Of a stretch of 64,000 nucleotides of DNA, positions 52,560-64,000 are shown piece after piece; positions within the stretch are counted from its first letter, which is position 1; every line of letters begins with the position of its first letter. The notes beneath the pieces are model-generated. The model made no database searches. It had not been told where the DNA came from and saw only the letters and a program-made list of their open reading frames with translations. The position numbers and the translations under genes were made by a program. Source of the DNA: Amphibalanus amphitrite (Eukaryota > Arthropoda > Thecostraca > Balanomorpha > Balanidae); assembly GCF_019059575.1 (NCBI RefSeq), contig NW_024882038.1, positions 310,001 through 374,000 on the forward strand, given 5' to 3'.

Positions 52560-55500
52560 ATCAGGTGACATTCGGAACAGTTTAAGCTTCTTGGGTGACT
52601 CCCAGAAGAGTCTCCAGTTGAAAAGGTGATATCCAGATGTGTCTTCAATTGGTTTGGTGACGTCAATATGCGTCCCTTCAGTTGGTTTGGTGACACCCAG
52701 ACGTGTCGCTTCAGTTGCTTAGGTGTCACCCAGATGCGTCTCTTCAGCTGGTTTGGTGACACCCAGATGCGTCTTTTCATTTGATGTGGTGACACCCAGA
52801 CGTGTCTCTTCACATGGCTGTGACACCCAGATGTGTCTCTTCAGTTAGTTTGGTGACTTTCAGAAGTCTCCGTTTATTTTGGCGACACCCAGGTGTGTCT
52901 CTTCAGTTGGCTTTGTGACATTTAGATGTGTCTCTTCAGTTATTTAGGTGACACCCAGATGAGTTTTTCCAAGTGGTTTGGTGAAAACAAGTCTTATCTT
53001 CAGTTGGTTTGGTGGCACGCAGATGTGTCTCTTCACATGGTTGTGTGACGCCTAGATACGTCTCTTCAGTTGGTTTGGTGACTTCCAGAACAGCCTTCAG
53101 TTGGTTAGGTGACACCCAGATGTGTCTTCAGTTGGTTGGTGACTTCCAGAAGAGTTCAGTTGGTTAGGTGACACCCAGATGTGTCTTCAGTTGGTTGGTG
53201 ACTTCCAGAACAGCCTTCAGTTGGTTAGGTGACACCCAGATGTGTCTTCAGTTGGTTGGTGACTTCCAGAAGAGTTCATTTGGTTAGGTGACACCCAGAT
53301 GTGTCTTCAGTTGGTTGGTGACTTCCAGAACAGCCTTCAGTTGGTTAGGTGACACCCAGATGTGTCTTCAGTTGGTTGGTGACTTCCAGAAGAGTTCAGT
53401 TGGTTAGGTGACACCCAGATGTGTATTTTCAGTTGGTTTGGTGACATCCAGAAGTGTCTCTTCAGTTGGTTGGTGACTTCCAGAAGAGTTCAGTTGGTTA
53501 GGTGACACCCAGATGTGTCTTCAGTTGGTTGGTGACTTCCAGAAGAGTTCAGTTGGTTGGTGACTTCCAGAAGAGTTCAGTTGGTTAGGTGACACCCAGA
53601 TGTGTCTTCAGTTGGTTGGTGACTTCCAGAAGAGTTCATTTGGTTAGGTGACACCCAGATGTGTCTTCAGTTGGTTGGTGACTTCCAGAAGAGTTCAGTT
53701 GGTTAGGTGACACCCAGATGTGTCTTCACTTGGTTGGTGACTTCCAGAAGAGTTCAGTTGGTTAGGTGACACCCAGATGTGTCTCTTCAGTTGGTTGGTG
53801 ACTTCCAGAATAGTTCAGTTGGTTAGGTGACACCCAGATGTGTCTTCAGTTGGTTGGTGACTTCCAGAAGAGTTCAGTTGGTTAGGTGACACCCAGATGT
53901 GTCTTCAGCTGGTTAGGTGACACCCATATGTGTCTTCAGTTGGTTGGTGACTTCCAGAAGAGTTCAGTTGGTTAGGTGACACCGAGATGTGTCTTCGGTT
54001 GGTTGGTGACGTTCAGAAGAGTTCAGTTGGTTAGGTTACACCCAGGTGTGTGTTCAGTTGGTTGGTGACTTCCAGAAGAGTTCAGTTGGTTAGGTGACAC
54101 ACAGATGTGTCTCTTCAGTTGGTTGGTGACTTCCAGAAGAGTTCAGTTGGTTAGGTGACACCCAGATGTGTCTTCAGTTGGTTGGTGACTTCCAGAAGAG
54201 TTCAGTTGGTTAGGTGACACCCAGATGTGTCTTCAGTTGGTTGGTGACTTCCAGAAGAGTTCAGTTGGTTAGGTGACACCCAGATGTGTCTTCACTTGGT
54301 TGGTGACTTCCAGAAGAGTTCAGTTGGTTAGGTGACACCCAGATGTGTCTTCAGTTGGTTGGTGACTTCCAGAAGAGTTCAGTTGGTTAGGTGACACCCA
54401 GATGTGTCTTCAGTTGGTTGGTGACTTCTAGAAGAGTCTTCAGTTAGTTAGGTGACACCCAGATGTGTATTTTCAGTTGGTTTGGTGACATCCAGAAGTG
54501 TCTCTTCAGTTGGTGGGTGACTTCCAGAAGAGTTCAGTTGGTTGGTGACTTCCAGAAGAGTTCAGTTGGTTAGGTGACACCCAGATGTGTCACTAGTTGG
54601 TTGGTGACTTCCAGAAGAGTTCAGTTGGTTGGTGACTTCCAGAAGAGTTCAGTTGGTTAGGTGACACCCAGATGTGTCTTCACTTGGTTGGTGACTTCCA
54701 GAAGAGTTCAGTTGGTTAGGTGACACCCAGATGTGTCTTCAGTTGGTTGGGGACGTCAAGAAGAGTTCAGTTGGTTAGGTGACACCCAGATGTGTCTTCA
54801 GTTGGTTGGTGACTTCCAGAAGAGTTCAGTTGGTTAGGTGACACCCAGATGTGTCTTCAGTTGGTTGGTGACTTCCAGAAGAGTTCAGTTGGTTAGGTGA
54901 CACCCAGATGTGTCTTCAGTTGGTTGGTGACTTCCAGAAGAGTTCAGTTGGTTAGGTTCATTTGGTTAGGTGACACCCAGATGTGTCTTCAGTTGGTTGG
55001 TGACTTCCAGAAGAGTTCAGTTGGTTAGGTGACACCCAGATGTGTCTTCACTTGGTTGGTGACTTCCAGAAGAGTTCAGTTGGTTAGGTGACACCCAGAT
55101 GTGTCTCTTCAGTTGGTTGGTGACTTCCAGAAGAGTTCAGTTGGTTAGGTGACACCCAGATGTGTCTTCAGTTGGTTGGTGACTTCCAGAAGAGTTCAGT
55201 TGGTTAGGTGACACCCAGATGTGTCTTCAGTTGGTTGGTGACTTCCAGAAGAGTTCAGTTGGCTAGGTGACACCCAGATGTGTCTCTTCAGTTGGTTGGT
55301 GACTTCCAGAAGAGTTCAGTTGGTTAGGTGACACCCAGATGTGTCTTCAGTTGGTTGGTGACTTCCAGAAGAGTTCAGTTGGTAAGGTGACACTCAGATG
55401 TGTCTCCAGTTGGTTGGTGACTTCCAGAAGAGTTCAGTTGGTTAGGTGACACCCAGATGTGTCTCTTCAGTTGGTTGGTGACTTCCAGAAGAGTTCAGTT

Positions 55501-55700
55501 GGTTAGGTGACACCCAGATGTGTCTTCAGTTGGTTGGTGACTTCCAGAAGAGTCTTCAGTTGGTTAGTTGACACCCAGATGTGTATTTTCAGTTGTTTTT
55601 GTGACATCCAGAAGTGTCCTTTCAGCTGGTAAGTTGACACCCAGATGTCTCTTTATTTTGTTAGTTGACACTGAGATGTGTATCTTCAGTTGCTCGTTTG
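52560..55700. repeat. Minisatellite/satellite array with a 59-bp dimeric unit
   Basis: The core unit joins two related ~30-bp halves. One is TTCAGTTGGTTAGGTGACAC plus CCAGATGTG, the other TTCAGTTGGTTGGTGACTTC plus CAGAAGA. From about 53085 to 55560 the 59-bp dimer repeats some 40 times with few changes (for example starts at 54141 and 54200). Left of 53085 and right of 55560 only diverged monomers with longer CTCTTCAG and TTTGG variants remain. Minus-strand open frames (52547-52813) are repeat translations. Confidence 0.95.
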
Positions 55701-58700
55701 ATATTTATGCATTTCAGGCGATGCAATAAAATATCTGTTAAATTAGTTGACGAGTATCTACGCCATGGACTATATCATATCACATGAGTAGGAGGTAGTC
55801 AAAGGTGTAAGCGTTTTCACTGCACAATGCACATAAGGATAGCCATAGATAAACTTAATTGTTTTATCAAAATATCCTGGACTGGGTTTTAACTGTTTGT
55901 TGCGTCTTTGATGCATATGTTTCATAAACCATTTTACTCTACTCATATCTAATCAATTTAGCAACGATTTATCTACTTAAATGAACATTGCAAATAAAAA
56001 AACTCGGCTATTTGGAGAGCAATGGCTCGAAACTTTCACACTTGATGGTGCCAGGTTGCAATGCTTTGTAACCTGGGGTATTTTTTAAAATATTTATTTT
56101 ATGTGCCTATTACAAAATTACATGACATTTTCATTGTTACGCATTTATGCATACTTAATATATTTTAATGGTACTTCAACATATTTCAATAAATGATTGA
56201 ACGTGTTTTGAACATAGGTGAAAGTCACGGTATGCATTTTGCATTTGTGTCTCTTTCGTATCTTTCAGCTATCGTTTATTTAATGTTGATTTACATGTTT
56301 TAACACTTCTTTTTCAGCTTGTTGTGCATTTTTTTTTTTGTCCTGTGTGCCTCTCTTTGTCAGTTATTTCGTTGTAAGACTTTTTACGCGCGTTTATATG
56401 AGCTCTCAAGCTCCCACTTCTGTACCGCATTTCATTGCTTGTTACGCTGTTTATCTATTTCGATCGTATCTTTAGCTTAAAAAAATGCGGCATGTTGAAC
56501 TTGCAGACTGTGGTTTAACTTTCGCTTCTAGCCGTTTATGAGAAGACACTAAAACTTGTCGGCGATTGAAGGAATTCTTCGGTAAGATAAAATGTTTCGG
56601 TAAGTTTCCTTTCTCCTTTTCCTTGTAAGTTTCCTCTGTTGCGCGTCCTTGTATGTAATAAGCACGATTGATCAACACATATAAATGACCCTAGGAAGCT
56701 ACGGAGCATATTTCTTAATTTTGTATTTGTTTTACTTGGGGGGGGGGGCGGGGTATTAACAGGTCGTATAAATCGTTAATTATTTTGTTGTCTGCAGTTT
56801 CATGCTTCCTTGCCGTGTATTTGCTAAGTCAATGACTGGGGTTCTTATTGGCTGCCACACACTTTTGTTAGCTATTCCAGGTTCAATAAATTGAACTTTA
56901 TGTTTTGTCCTGTGTACCGTGCATGCTGTGTGCTGTTTTTAACGATTAGTTATTTAGGTACCTAATAACATCCGTGTAGTTCACACAAACAATACAACAA
57001 ACAAGACCAAGAACAACACACAAATATAAACGAAGGGATTTTAGATCTGATATTGTTCTATTACCTACCAATACTTGACAAGAAACGTTTATGTTAAAAG
57101 AGTTGTCTGGTTAACATCAGAGCACGAAAACCCTGTTGTTGGTTTGTATTCAGTTGCAAATATTTTAATGTCAGTCTGCAAATAATTTGATTTATTTAGT
57201 CCGCGGTCGGCGTTATTTTTGTAAATTTTATCTTTTGCGCTCTCGCTTCACGTACTGCGTCAATTTCTTTCTCAATATAATTTTTCGCGCGACTTTTCTA
57301 GTGGCTGTTTATACGACGCCAACATTTTACAGTGTTCATTGATGTGGATTTACCAGGACTTTAGACATTTCTGATGGAAGGTGAGAATATGCTCAGTTAT
57401 TTCTTCTGCGCTGTCGTTCTTGTGTGTAGGTGTCTCATAATGTCATAATTTCTTGTGTGTGTCATAATCGTTTATGTACCATATCTGATCGTGCTTACTA
57501 TTTGTACTACTCATATTTCTCTAACTTTTTCTGTTATTTTTCTCTAAAAGGCTGGTATGTGTCGAATCGATGCTTCATTTTTTAAAGCAGATTTTGCGCT
57601 TTTATTGGCATTCATGGTTATGAAAATCGCTGTTTACGAATAATGCTTAGCACACTGAGTTGTTTTTTATCTATAGAGCTACGTAGGCATTATAGTGATA
57701 GGCAATCCTCGGTAGGTAGTTCTGATTGTGTTTGCTACTTTTTAGTTTGTAGTCATGCTTGTGTGCGCTTGTTATTTGTCCTGGCTTGTTTAAATTAAAA
57801 CAAAGTAAAATTGAACCTTTTCATGATATTAGTGATGGTCGTCGAAAGCATAAGAACATTTAAACCTCTTTGTTAGGTTTTATTTCAGTTTTGTTGAGTT
57901 GTTGATTGGTTTGCTTTCAGCTTAGGTACCTAGTAAGGCTGGCAAGTAAATAGGTCTAGGTAGTCCATGCATACCAATGCTTAGGGTATCATGGGCTTTG
58001 GACAGTCGTCACACACCGGCAAGAGTTTGCAATAACCGCTGCTTCGATGCGCAATTTAGCGTGTAGCATTCCGACCTGGTGATAATAAATGTACATGTGT
58101 ACAACACTCTGCCGGCAAGTGACGACTCTCCAGGGCGATGTCCGCCGTATCCCTCCGGCTCCACGTGCCGGACATCGGGCAACAGGGTGACATCAGGCTG
58201 AACTCTTCTAACTTCACTATTCACGAGAAGGCCACGTCTTGGGCGCTTAGCTATGATATAATCTTGTTGATTTGGTATATCCTAATCCTAATATGTATCC
58301 CAAATTTGAACGATAACTATTCGATTCATTCATCATTTTTGCATTGCAAACATGCTGAGTTTTTACGTTGCGGAAATTGTTTAACATATAACTTCTGTAT
58401 TTTTGTATTTCAATGGAAAACACCCAACCTGATGCTATCCTGGCTAAGAGAGGGATAATACGAGTATGTACAAGAGAAAAGAGAGGATTCTACATAAAAG
58501 CACGAGTATGTGTGGGTTGGGACGATCAGTGGCACCTTTCTTGGTCCTGATTTTTTTACATTGCTATTAAAAAAATGTCCATCAGCTTAATTTCACGGCA
58601 GAAGTACCCAAATACCCAAATACCATAACATACAGGGTGCATGAGTGGTCATTACGGGCCACAAGTAACCGCAGTCCAGCCCCGTCCAGCCCATACCCGT

Positions 58701-58728
58701 TCATGGTAAGAACGTCACAGCCCATGGT
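55701..58728. other. AT-rich, no gene recognised (3 kb)
   Basis: Long T- and A-rich stretches and a G run near 56740. No splice-bounded coding frame seen on either strand. Confidence 0.5.
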
Positions 58729-58737
58729 AAGAATGTC
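58729..58737. repeat. Left target-site duplication of the Mutator-like element (AAGAATGTC)
   Basis: Identical to 59921-59929. Nine bases is typical for Mutator-like elements. Confidence 0.85.
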
Positions 58738-58935
58738 CGGTGCGAGCGACTTTAGCGAGTGTCATTCGAGCGAACGTCATTTGAGCGAACCATTTTCAGC
58801 GAATGGCAATTCAGCGATTATCAAGTTAAGCGATTATCAAATATAACGATTATCAATTTGAGCGAAAGCTATGTTTCAGCGATACCTATTTCGTCGACTA
58901 CAATGTGAGCGACTGTCGGTTCAGCGAAACACTTC
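58738..58935. repeat. Left AGCGA array of the MULE
   Basis: About a dozen AGCGA motifs at 12-20 bp spacing, often AGCGATTATCAA. Confidence 0.85.
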
Positions 58936-58944
58936 ATCGTCCTA

Positions 58945-59580
58945 TTACGGTGTATTTTTTTTTTCTTTTGCCAGCACATACGTATAATAGTAAAGTAACC
59001 TTGCGTACGAATGTTTTCGGAATTTCTCATGGTTATCGGGAACTGGATGGCGGATGCCACGTTCTAAGGTCAGACATTGAGTTCCAAATTTAATGCTACA
59101 TTTCTCAAAAAAATTCAACGGTTCAATTTCACTCCCATGCTCTTTGCCAATAATGGTGACCAAACATTTGTTCAGAGATTCATATCGCTTGCGCTGTTTT
59201 TCACGAAATTCCCCCGCTTGAATTTGGATCAGTTTCCATGTTGTAAAATTTGTTCTTGCCCCAAGCACCGTACAAATTTCCAGGTATTTGGGTGAGGTCC
59301 CTGAAACATAGACTGGATTCCCCTGTGCCATCTCTCGAGTTTATTATTGGTCCTTGGCATTCCTTCCGTCGTCCTATCTCTCACATTCCACATTTTCAAT
59401 TCAAATTTTGCCCGCCTCCTTCCCCTCCCGCCCCTTGTTGGTCGTCCGATGTATGCGTCTTCAAATGATGCGTAAAGAGGTGCAATAATTTTCAAATTAC
59501 TTTGTTCCCGAAGTTCATCCAGCTGCTCAAAACTATTGACCACAAGCTGAGAAGGAAGAAATGCCGGAAGGCCAAGGACT
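58945..59580 (-). pseudogene. MULE transposase C-terminal fragment, frameshifted
   Basis: On the minus strand, reading begins near 59580 after an in-frame stop. It shows family hallmarks in order: Ala-Phe-Leu-Pro and Ser-Phe-Glu-x-Leu; Phe-Glu-Asp-Ala-Tyr-Ile-Gly-Arg-Pro; Met-Trp-Asn-Val; Pro-Arg-Thr-Asn-Asn-x-x-Glu-x-Trp-His; and His-Pro-x-x-Trp-Lys-Phe. Near 59240 the reading shifts into another frame, which continues with a basic, glutamate-rich tail typical of the family and runs out toward the terminal array. The N-terminal zinc finger and the catalytic DDE domain are absent. The identification rests on the TNN...WH and FEDTYIGR-type motifs known from animal MULE transposases. It is not functional. 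Confidence 0.8.
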
Positions 59581-59699
59581 TAAAAGCAAATTTATATTTT
59601 GCCGCGTGCAGCTTGAAGCATGACACCTACCAAACGGGTATTCCAAGGGCAAGAACTTCCGAGAAGTAGCAAATGATTGACTTTTGTCGCGTTCGGTTT

Positions 59700-59920
59700 C
59701 GCTGTAACTGCATCGCTCAATTGGTCTCCCATTGACCACCATATACTCGCTCAATCTGGTTTCGCTGATTCTGGTCCTCGCCAAAGTTGATAATCGCTGT
59801 GATTGAATTCGCGGACTTGACAATCGCTGAAAAGGTCAATCGCTTAAATTGATAATCGCTGAAAATGTTTCGCTCAAATGTCGTTCGCTGAAATGACGCT
59901 CGCTCAGGTGTCGCAGAACC
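59700..59920. repeat. Right (inverted) TCGCT array of the MULE
   Basis: The reverse complement of the left array in kind and spacing, with about a dozen TCGCT motifs. Confidence 0.85.
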
Positions 59921-59929
59921 AAGAATGTC
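59921..59929. repeat. Right target-site duplication of the MULE (AAGAATGTC)
   Basis: Exact match to 58729-58737. Confidence 0.85.
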
Positions 59930-61385
59930 ACAGCTCAGCCTGTCAAGAAGAAAATGACTAAAATACAATGATCAAATATATTTAAAAAATGATCAAATAT
60001 ATTACGCGTCATGCAATTATTTGACGTAATGATAATTACCTGACAACTCAATCTATCATGCTCCACAGTCGTCGTATAATGTCACTTCAAATCAGGGACA
60101 GACGTCACCAAGCTGTGACCTCGCGACCGTCACGCAAAAGACACCATCTGTCACGAAAAATCACGCATATGTCGTGACGGGCGCACTCACATGGCTTTTT
60201 TTATCCATTGTTAATGATTGCCATGAGGCGAATTATTTTCATCTTTTGTATGCAGTAAATGCTTGGTTCAATTGGACCAATGTCAATCGTCGAAGCTAAA
60301 ACAATCTGATTATAAATCACTTCCTGCAAGTGAGTATGAACCTGAACTCCGCCGTCCTCACATTTGCCTTATTTGCCTTTGTCGCTGCCGCCAACACATA
60401 GCACCATCTGTGTGTGAAAACTGCTGCCTGGGATTCCATCATTCCTGGAAGGCCACTAACCGAAACTAACGAACCAACCTTGAGTGCATATCCGTCACGG
60501 TTCCCCGGTTAAACTTTCCTAGTCAACGGGACACTGGACCAGTCTAGAAACCGGGAGGGAGCATATCGACCCGAAATGGAAACTATGTTACCAATTGGCA
60601 ACATGGTTTGTCACATAAATGTGCGTATGATGTGCCGAAAATCTCCAATGTTCACATAATTACGCTAGGCGGATATTTGTGGGTAAAAACAAAATAAATA
60701 TGAACTAAAGATGCTGGGCCTGGAACGTTTAGAACAAGCTGAAATGTTATGGTTTATTACATTTCATATATTTTCAAAAGCAAACAACTGCCACGCAAAC
60801 AGATTGTAACATTTGAAAATGAACTCTATAAACCATTAATCTATACCTAAACATTGCAAAATGACATTTCCCATGACGCCAAAACATCAAATTCCCACGA
60901 GATCATCGACCAATCTGAAACAACATCGCGGAGCATTCCAATCTCAGCAGGAGGCGACTTCTGAGCTCATCTACCGCAGTGGTCGAGTCAGCCCGTCTAG
61001 ATACACAACAGTGTGTTTACATGTGAGGGAGCCTGACGTCACATGGGAAGAGCGGGAGGGATTCATGCAGAGAGGAAGGGTAGATGTGGGGGTGATGGGG
61101 GTATAGAGGTCACCCAAGGTCACTAACGGGTCAGGTGGGTTCGCCAGCACGGAAGTATGGCAAGACAGGCGACAGTGGATCTGATGGGTTCCGAGAAGTG
61201 TTCTTTAGGGGAAAGGATTGTTTGTGGCTCGGGTTTAAACTTTCTTGGTAGTGGTGTGCTACCTACGACTTGTCCTCAAAGGTGCAAGGTCAGCTAAACA
61301 TAATCGTGCTGGAAATTACACAAACATCGCTGTGTCCTGATAATACGGTACTTGAAAACATTCTTGGCACATGGGCTACCAGTAT
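59930..61385. other. No gene recognised
   Basis: Dense in GTCAC/GTGAC elements at 60070-60180. A CRE palindrome lies at 61034-61041. No supportable exon. Confidence 0.4.
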
Positions 61386-61389
61386 AACG

Positions 61390-61965
61390 CCTTTTGGGGC
61401 GACTAACGGAGCGAGCGAGAGGGTGGGCCTTGCACGTGCGAAATTGCGAGGGGGTACCTCCAACTGACTTGTGCACGGCACCCTACTAACTGGTCTCTAG
61501 CGATGTGCCAAATTTGGGCACAATCGGCCCAGCCGTTCTCGAGATCTGGAAGCGGCACCCTGCACGTGCGCACGTGCAAAATGGGTCCCAACTGACTTGT
61601 GCACGGCACCCTACTAACCGGTCCCTAACCGTGTACCAAATTTGAGCGCAATCGGTCCAGCCGTTCTCGAGATCTGGAAACGACCCCTGCACGTGCGCAC
61701 GTGCAGCAGCACCCCAACTCTGGCACATGTATATGCAGTGCCTAGTGGGTGCCTACCTACATGCCAACTTTCAGCGCAATCGGCCAAGTAGTTACCGAGA
61801 TATTGCAACAATTACAAAAGTGACACCTCTTCGTTTTGCACGTGGCACGTGCATAAGGGGTCACCCACATGCATCGGGAATAGTCCAATACTTGGTAGAA
61901 GGAATGAAGCTACCCTACAAAAATTACCGCGTGTAAATCGGTCAAGTGGTTGCTGAGATATAAGC
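61390..61965. repeat. ~127-bp tandem repeat with palindromic double E-box
   Basis: Four to five units. Each has CCAAATTTGAGCGCAATCGG, then CAGCCGTTCTCGAGATCTGG, then an E-box palindrome, then CAACTGACTTGTGCACGGCA. The palindrome TGCACGTGCGCACGTGCA is perfect at 61561-61578 and again at 61688-61705 (127 bp apart). Outer units near 61429 and 61838 are degraded. The right units drift (AATCGGCCAAGTAGTTACCGA). Confidence 0.8.
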
Positions 61966-62123
61966 CTCGCAAAAGCGTGACCACTCATACTCAGAAATTT
62001 CCGTTAATCTAAGGAAAGACTACGCTCGCTTCGCTCGCTCCGTAATCAACCGCTATAAGCTTTCTCCTGAACATAAATCAGTCCAACCCTTCACAATGCC
62101 AACCGTTCGCTTTTTCTCCCTTG

Positions 62124-63026
62124 ACCCTCGCCCGCACATGGGGGGGGGGTGGTTGCCACCCCCCCCCAGGCAGTCTTTCTGCTCTGCACTCAACATTTTT
62201 AGAGCTAGACGGCTGATTTTTCGTATAGCTGCTCGTCTATCCTTTCTTGATGTCCACTGAAAATTTCAAGTTTCTGTGATTTTTGGTTTCGGAGATATGA
62301 CCTTGTTTTTCAGGTCATGTCATGACCCAAATGGCCAATTCTCAACATCTTGCGTTTGCCATGGGCCTTGTGAGCTTTTGACACCCTGATTTCGGCCTTT
62401 TTTGCCAGTCTTACCTCCCACCTATCATGGAACATGTTGTTCGACGATGTACAGGGGTCAAGGTCAGGGTCAAGGTCAACCTAGGTCATCTAAGATAATT
62501 GCGTTTTAGGCAAGCTGAATTTACTTTTTGTGAAGTTTTTTGACTGCATTTTTGGTAAAAGCTTCTCAGATCATGATTTCATGTGATATGGACCCAAAAA
62601 CAATCGGTGCACACATCAGTATACACACAGACACACACAGACATACAAACACATAATTGACCTTGACCTAACTTGACCTGAAATGACCTCAGCAGCAAAA
62701 TTCTGGTCGGATAGTGTGACAAAGAGGTTCTAGCTGGCTTGGCACCAGAAAACAGCATCGTCATCGGTATTTGATAAGCAGCGCACTTGATATCCAACGG
62801 TGACCCAAAACAGCAACATTTTTTAGTTTGACCTGACCTGGAAGGTCAATGACTGACCTGAGAAGGTAAAACTGGGTATCATTGGATTCGTCTCTTCCCA
62901 AAGAATCTTTTTGGTCTTTACTGCTAAGCTCTATCTCCAACAGGAACGAAATGGCGCGGGGGGGTGGCAACCACCCCCCCCCATGTGCGTTCTAGGATGG
63001 GAAAATGGCATGTGCGGGCGAGGGTT
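62124..63026. mobile_element. Inverted-repeat element with G-run palindromic ends (unclassified)
   Basis: ACCCTCGCCCGCACATG at the left is matched by its complement at 63010-63026. Inside it, a G-run/TGGTTGCCACC/C-run palindrome (about 62139-62167) is matched by the inverse at 62957-62981. The right side has an extra ~26 bp between two CATGTGCG copies. I found no target duplication, so borders are uncertain. The interior has no coding frame and is rich in TGACCT/AGGTCA-type text like the two hAT elements. A MITE is likely, its superfamily unknown. Confidence 0.55.
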
Positions 63027-63029
63027 GAT

Positions 63030-63655
63030 GCCCGCTACCTCTTACCACACGGCTAACACGTTCCGGCTCATGGACTTTCAACAACTGAAACAACCGCTAC
63101 TCGTGTGTGCCCCTCCCGTTGAACACTGAACAAATACACATCCCGTGCAATGGATGATAATCTTGCGTCATTCAGGAGCCAGTCCTGTACGCAAACCATA
63201 AATTGAATGAAGGGGTGAAGCACTCAAACCCAAAGTGATAACAGATTTGGCAAAGATGACGTGAGCTTGATGTGAGCGAGTGATTTATGCGATTTCTCAC
63301 TGTTTCCGGCACAAACTGCTGTTGGTTCTCGTCTGTCCACTAAATAACTAATGCGCTTTAGCGTGACAGACCCATCCTTACACCCTCCACAAATTGACTC
63401 CCCACAATAGACCCCATGACTCAGTTGACTTCTAAACTCTGACCACAAAAAGGACCGTCCGCCCTCGCGCGTCACTGACTCCTGAACGCAGGAAGACACT
63501 GCGGAAGCAGGTGCAAAGTTTCAGCTCACTTCCCTCAGCTGAGGGGAGGCGGCGGCGCGGCGGCGGCAAGGAAAAGGGCGTAACCATAGAAGGGGAGGAG
63601 GGTCCTGACTCCGTCGCCCCACCACCGCTGACTAGCGAGGCATTCGCCGTCTCAT
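63030..63655. other. No gene recognised; GC-rich toward the right
   Basis: From 63430 the composition becomes GC-rich with GGCGGC runs, consistent with a CpG-type promoter ahead of the candidate exon at 63660. Confidence 0.35.
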
Positions 63656-63659
63656 TTAA

Positions 63660-63803
63660 ATGGCCGGAACTGGGCTCTGTTGCCCCATCTGCGCCGCCGT
63701 GTCGCCCCGAGGCGAGGAGGGGGAGGGGAGGGGCAGGAAGCGGGGCAGCTGGCGGTTGCCGACCGTGACATCTGATGCCGCCGCCGGCTACAGACGAAGC
63801 CAG
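63660..63803 (+). CDS. Candidate first coding exon of an unrecognised plus-strand gene
   Basis: ATG at 63660 in good context (A at -3, G at +4) opens 48 codons exactly up to a donor CAG|GTGAAC at 63804. The peptide has a Cys-Cys-Pro-Ile-Cys motif, then a Gly/Glu/Arg-rich segment and ends Tyr-Arg-Arg-Ser-Gln. It lies in a GC-rich island, as first exons often do. Other frames in this island are also open, and the rest of the gene would be outside the window. Product unknown. Confidence 0.3.
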
Positions 63804-64000
63804 GTGAACGGACTGTGCGGGGCGGTGTGTGTGGTCCCCGCGGCGGGCAGGGGGGGGGGGGGGTAGGTGGGGCTGTGGACGGATGGAATACATACGTAGA
63901 ATGAAAATGGCCCATTGCCCAAGGTGTGAACTGTGGAACTATTTTATGGTGGTGTAGATCTAAAATCGAGGCCGCTTGATAGATTATAGAATAGACCGTT

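Larger units (their letters stand above)
58738..59920. mobile_element. Deleted Mutator-like (MULE) element, 1183 bp
   Basis: Both ends are ~200-bp inverted arrays of a short motif, AGCGA followed by TTATCAA- or CGTCATTT-like spacers (58738-58935, inverted at 59700-59920), flanked by a perfect 9-bp duplication. Between them, on the minus strand, lies the C-terminal part of a MULE transposase with a frameshift. The catalytic part is missing, so the copy cannot move on its own. Confidence 0.85.

Noticed and set aside
52547..52813. Minus-strand peptide with repeated Ser-Pro-Asn-Gln-Leu-Lys
   Set aside because: Translation of the diverged edge of the satellite array.

Overview
This window is eukaryotic nuclear DNA. 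Candidate exons are short and flanked by GT/AG splice signals, and mobile and tandem repeats fill most of the sequence. The elements are an intact BEL/Pao LTR retrotransposon (a metazoan group), hAT and Mutator-like DNA transposons, and many long (GA)n tracts. Together with the one complete cellular gene, a PXMP2-like Mpv17/PMP22 protein, they suggest an invertebrate. An arthropod, perhaps a crustacean, is my best guess, and that guess is inference only.

Layout, 0-34 kb: sparse gene pieces in repeat-rich DNA. Three exons on the minus strand (15341-15546, 9232-9318, 8630-8680) share one splice phase and one open frame, so they probably belong to one unrecognised gene. A possible fourth exon lies at 36-173. 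A 3.0 kb non-autonomous hAT element with an 8-bp target duplication sits 34 bp beyond the donor of the first of these exons. A possible last exon of another minus-strand gene is at 16345-16652. The PXMP2-like gene (23206-23811, minus) is uninterrupted, with a promoter-like cluster of CRE and E-box sites upstream. Seven long GA/CT tracts lie in the first 33.1 kb and none lie after it.

Layout, 33.5-44.3 kb: a nested insertion. A hAT-like element (33563-44336, 8-bp duplication GTAGGTAC) was split by a BEL/Pao element (34108-42763, 5-bp duplication CACCT). The retroelement has 1180-bp LTRs differing by one base that I can see, a primer site, a polypurine tract and an unbroken 1991-residue Gag-Pol reading frame, so it is very young.

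Layout, 44-64 kb: low-complexity and satellite DNA. A degraded long-period repeat domain (47.6-51.5 kb) carries a recurring palindrome. A 3.1 kb minisatellite (52.56-55.70 kb) has a 59-bp dimeric unit. A 1183-bp Mutator-like element (58738-59920) has a 9-bp duplication, inverted arrays of an AGCGA motif and a frameshifted transposase C-terminus. Next come a 127-bp repeat array with palindromic double E-boxes (61.4-62.0 kb) and a G-run inverted-repeat element (62.12-63.03 kb). A possible first coding exon on the plus strand (63660-63803) lies near the right edge.

I found no rRNA, convincing tRNA, CRISPR array or bacterial feature.
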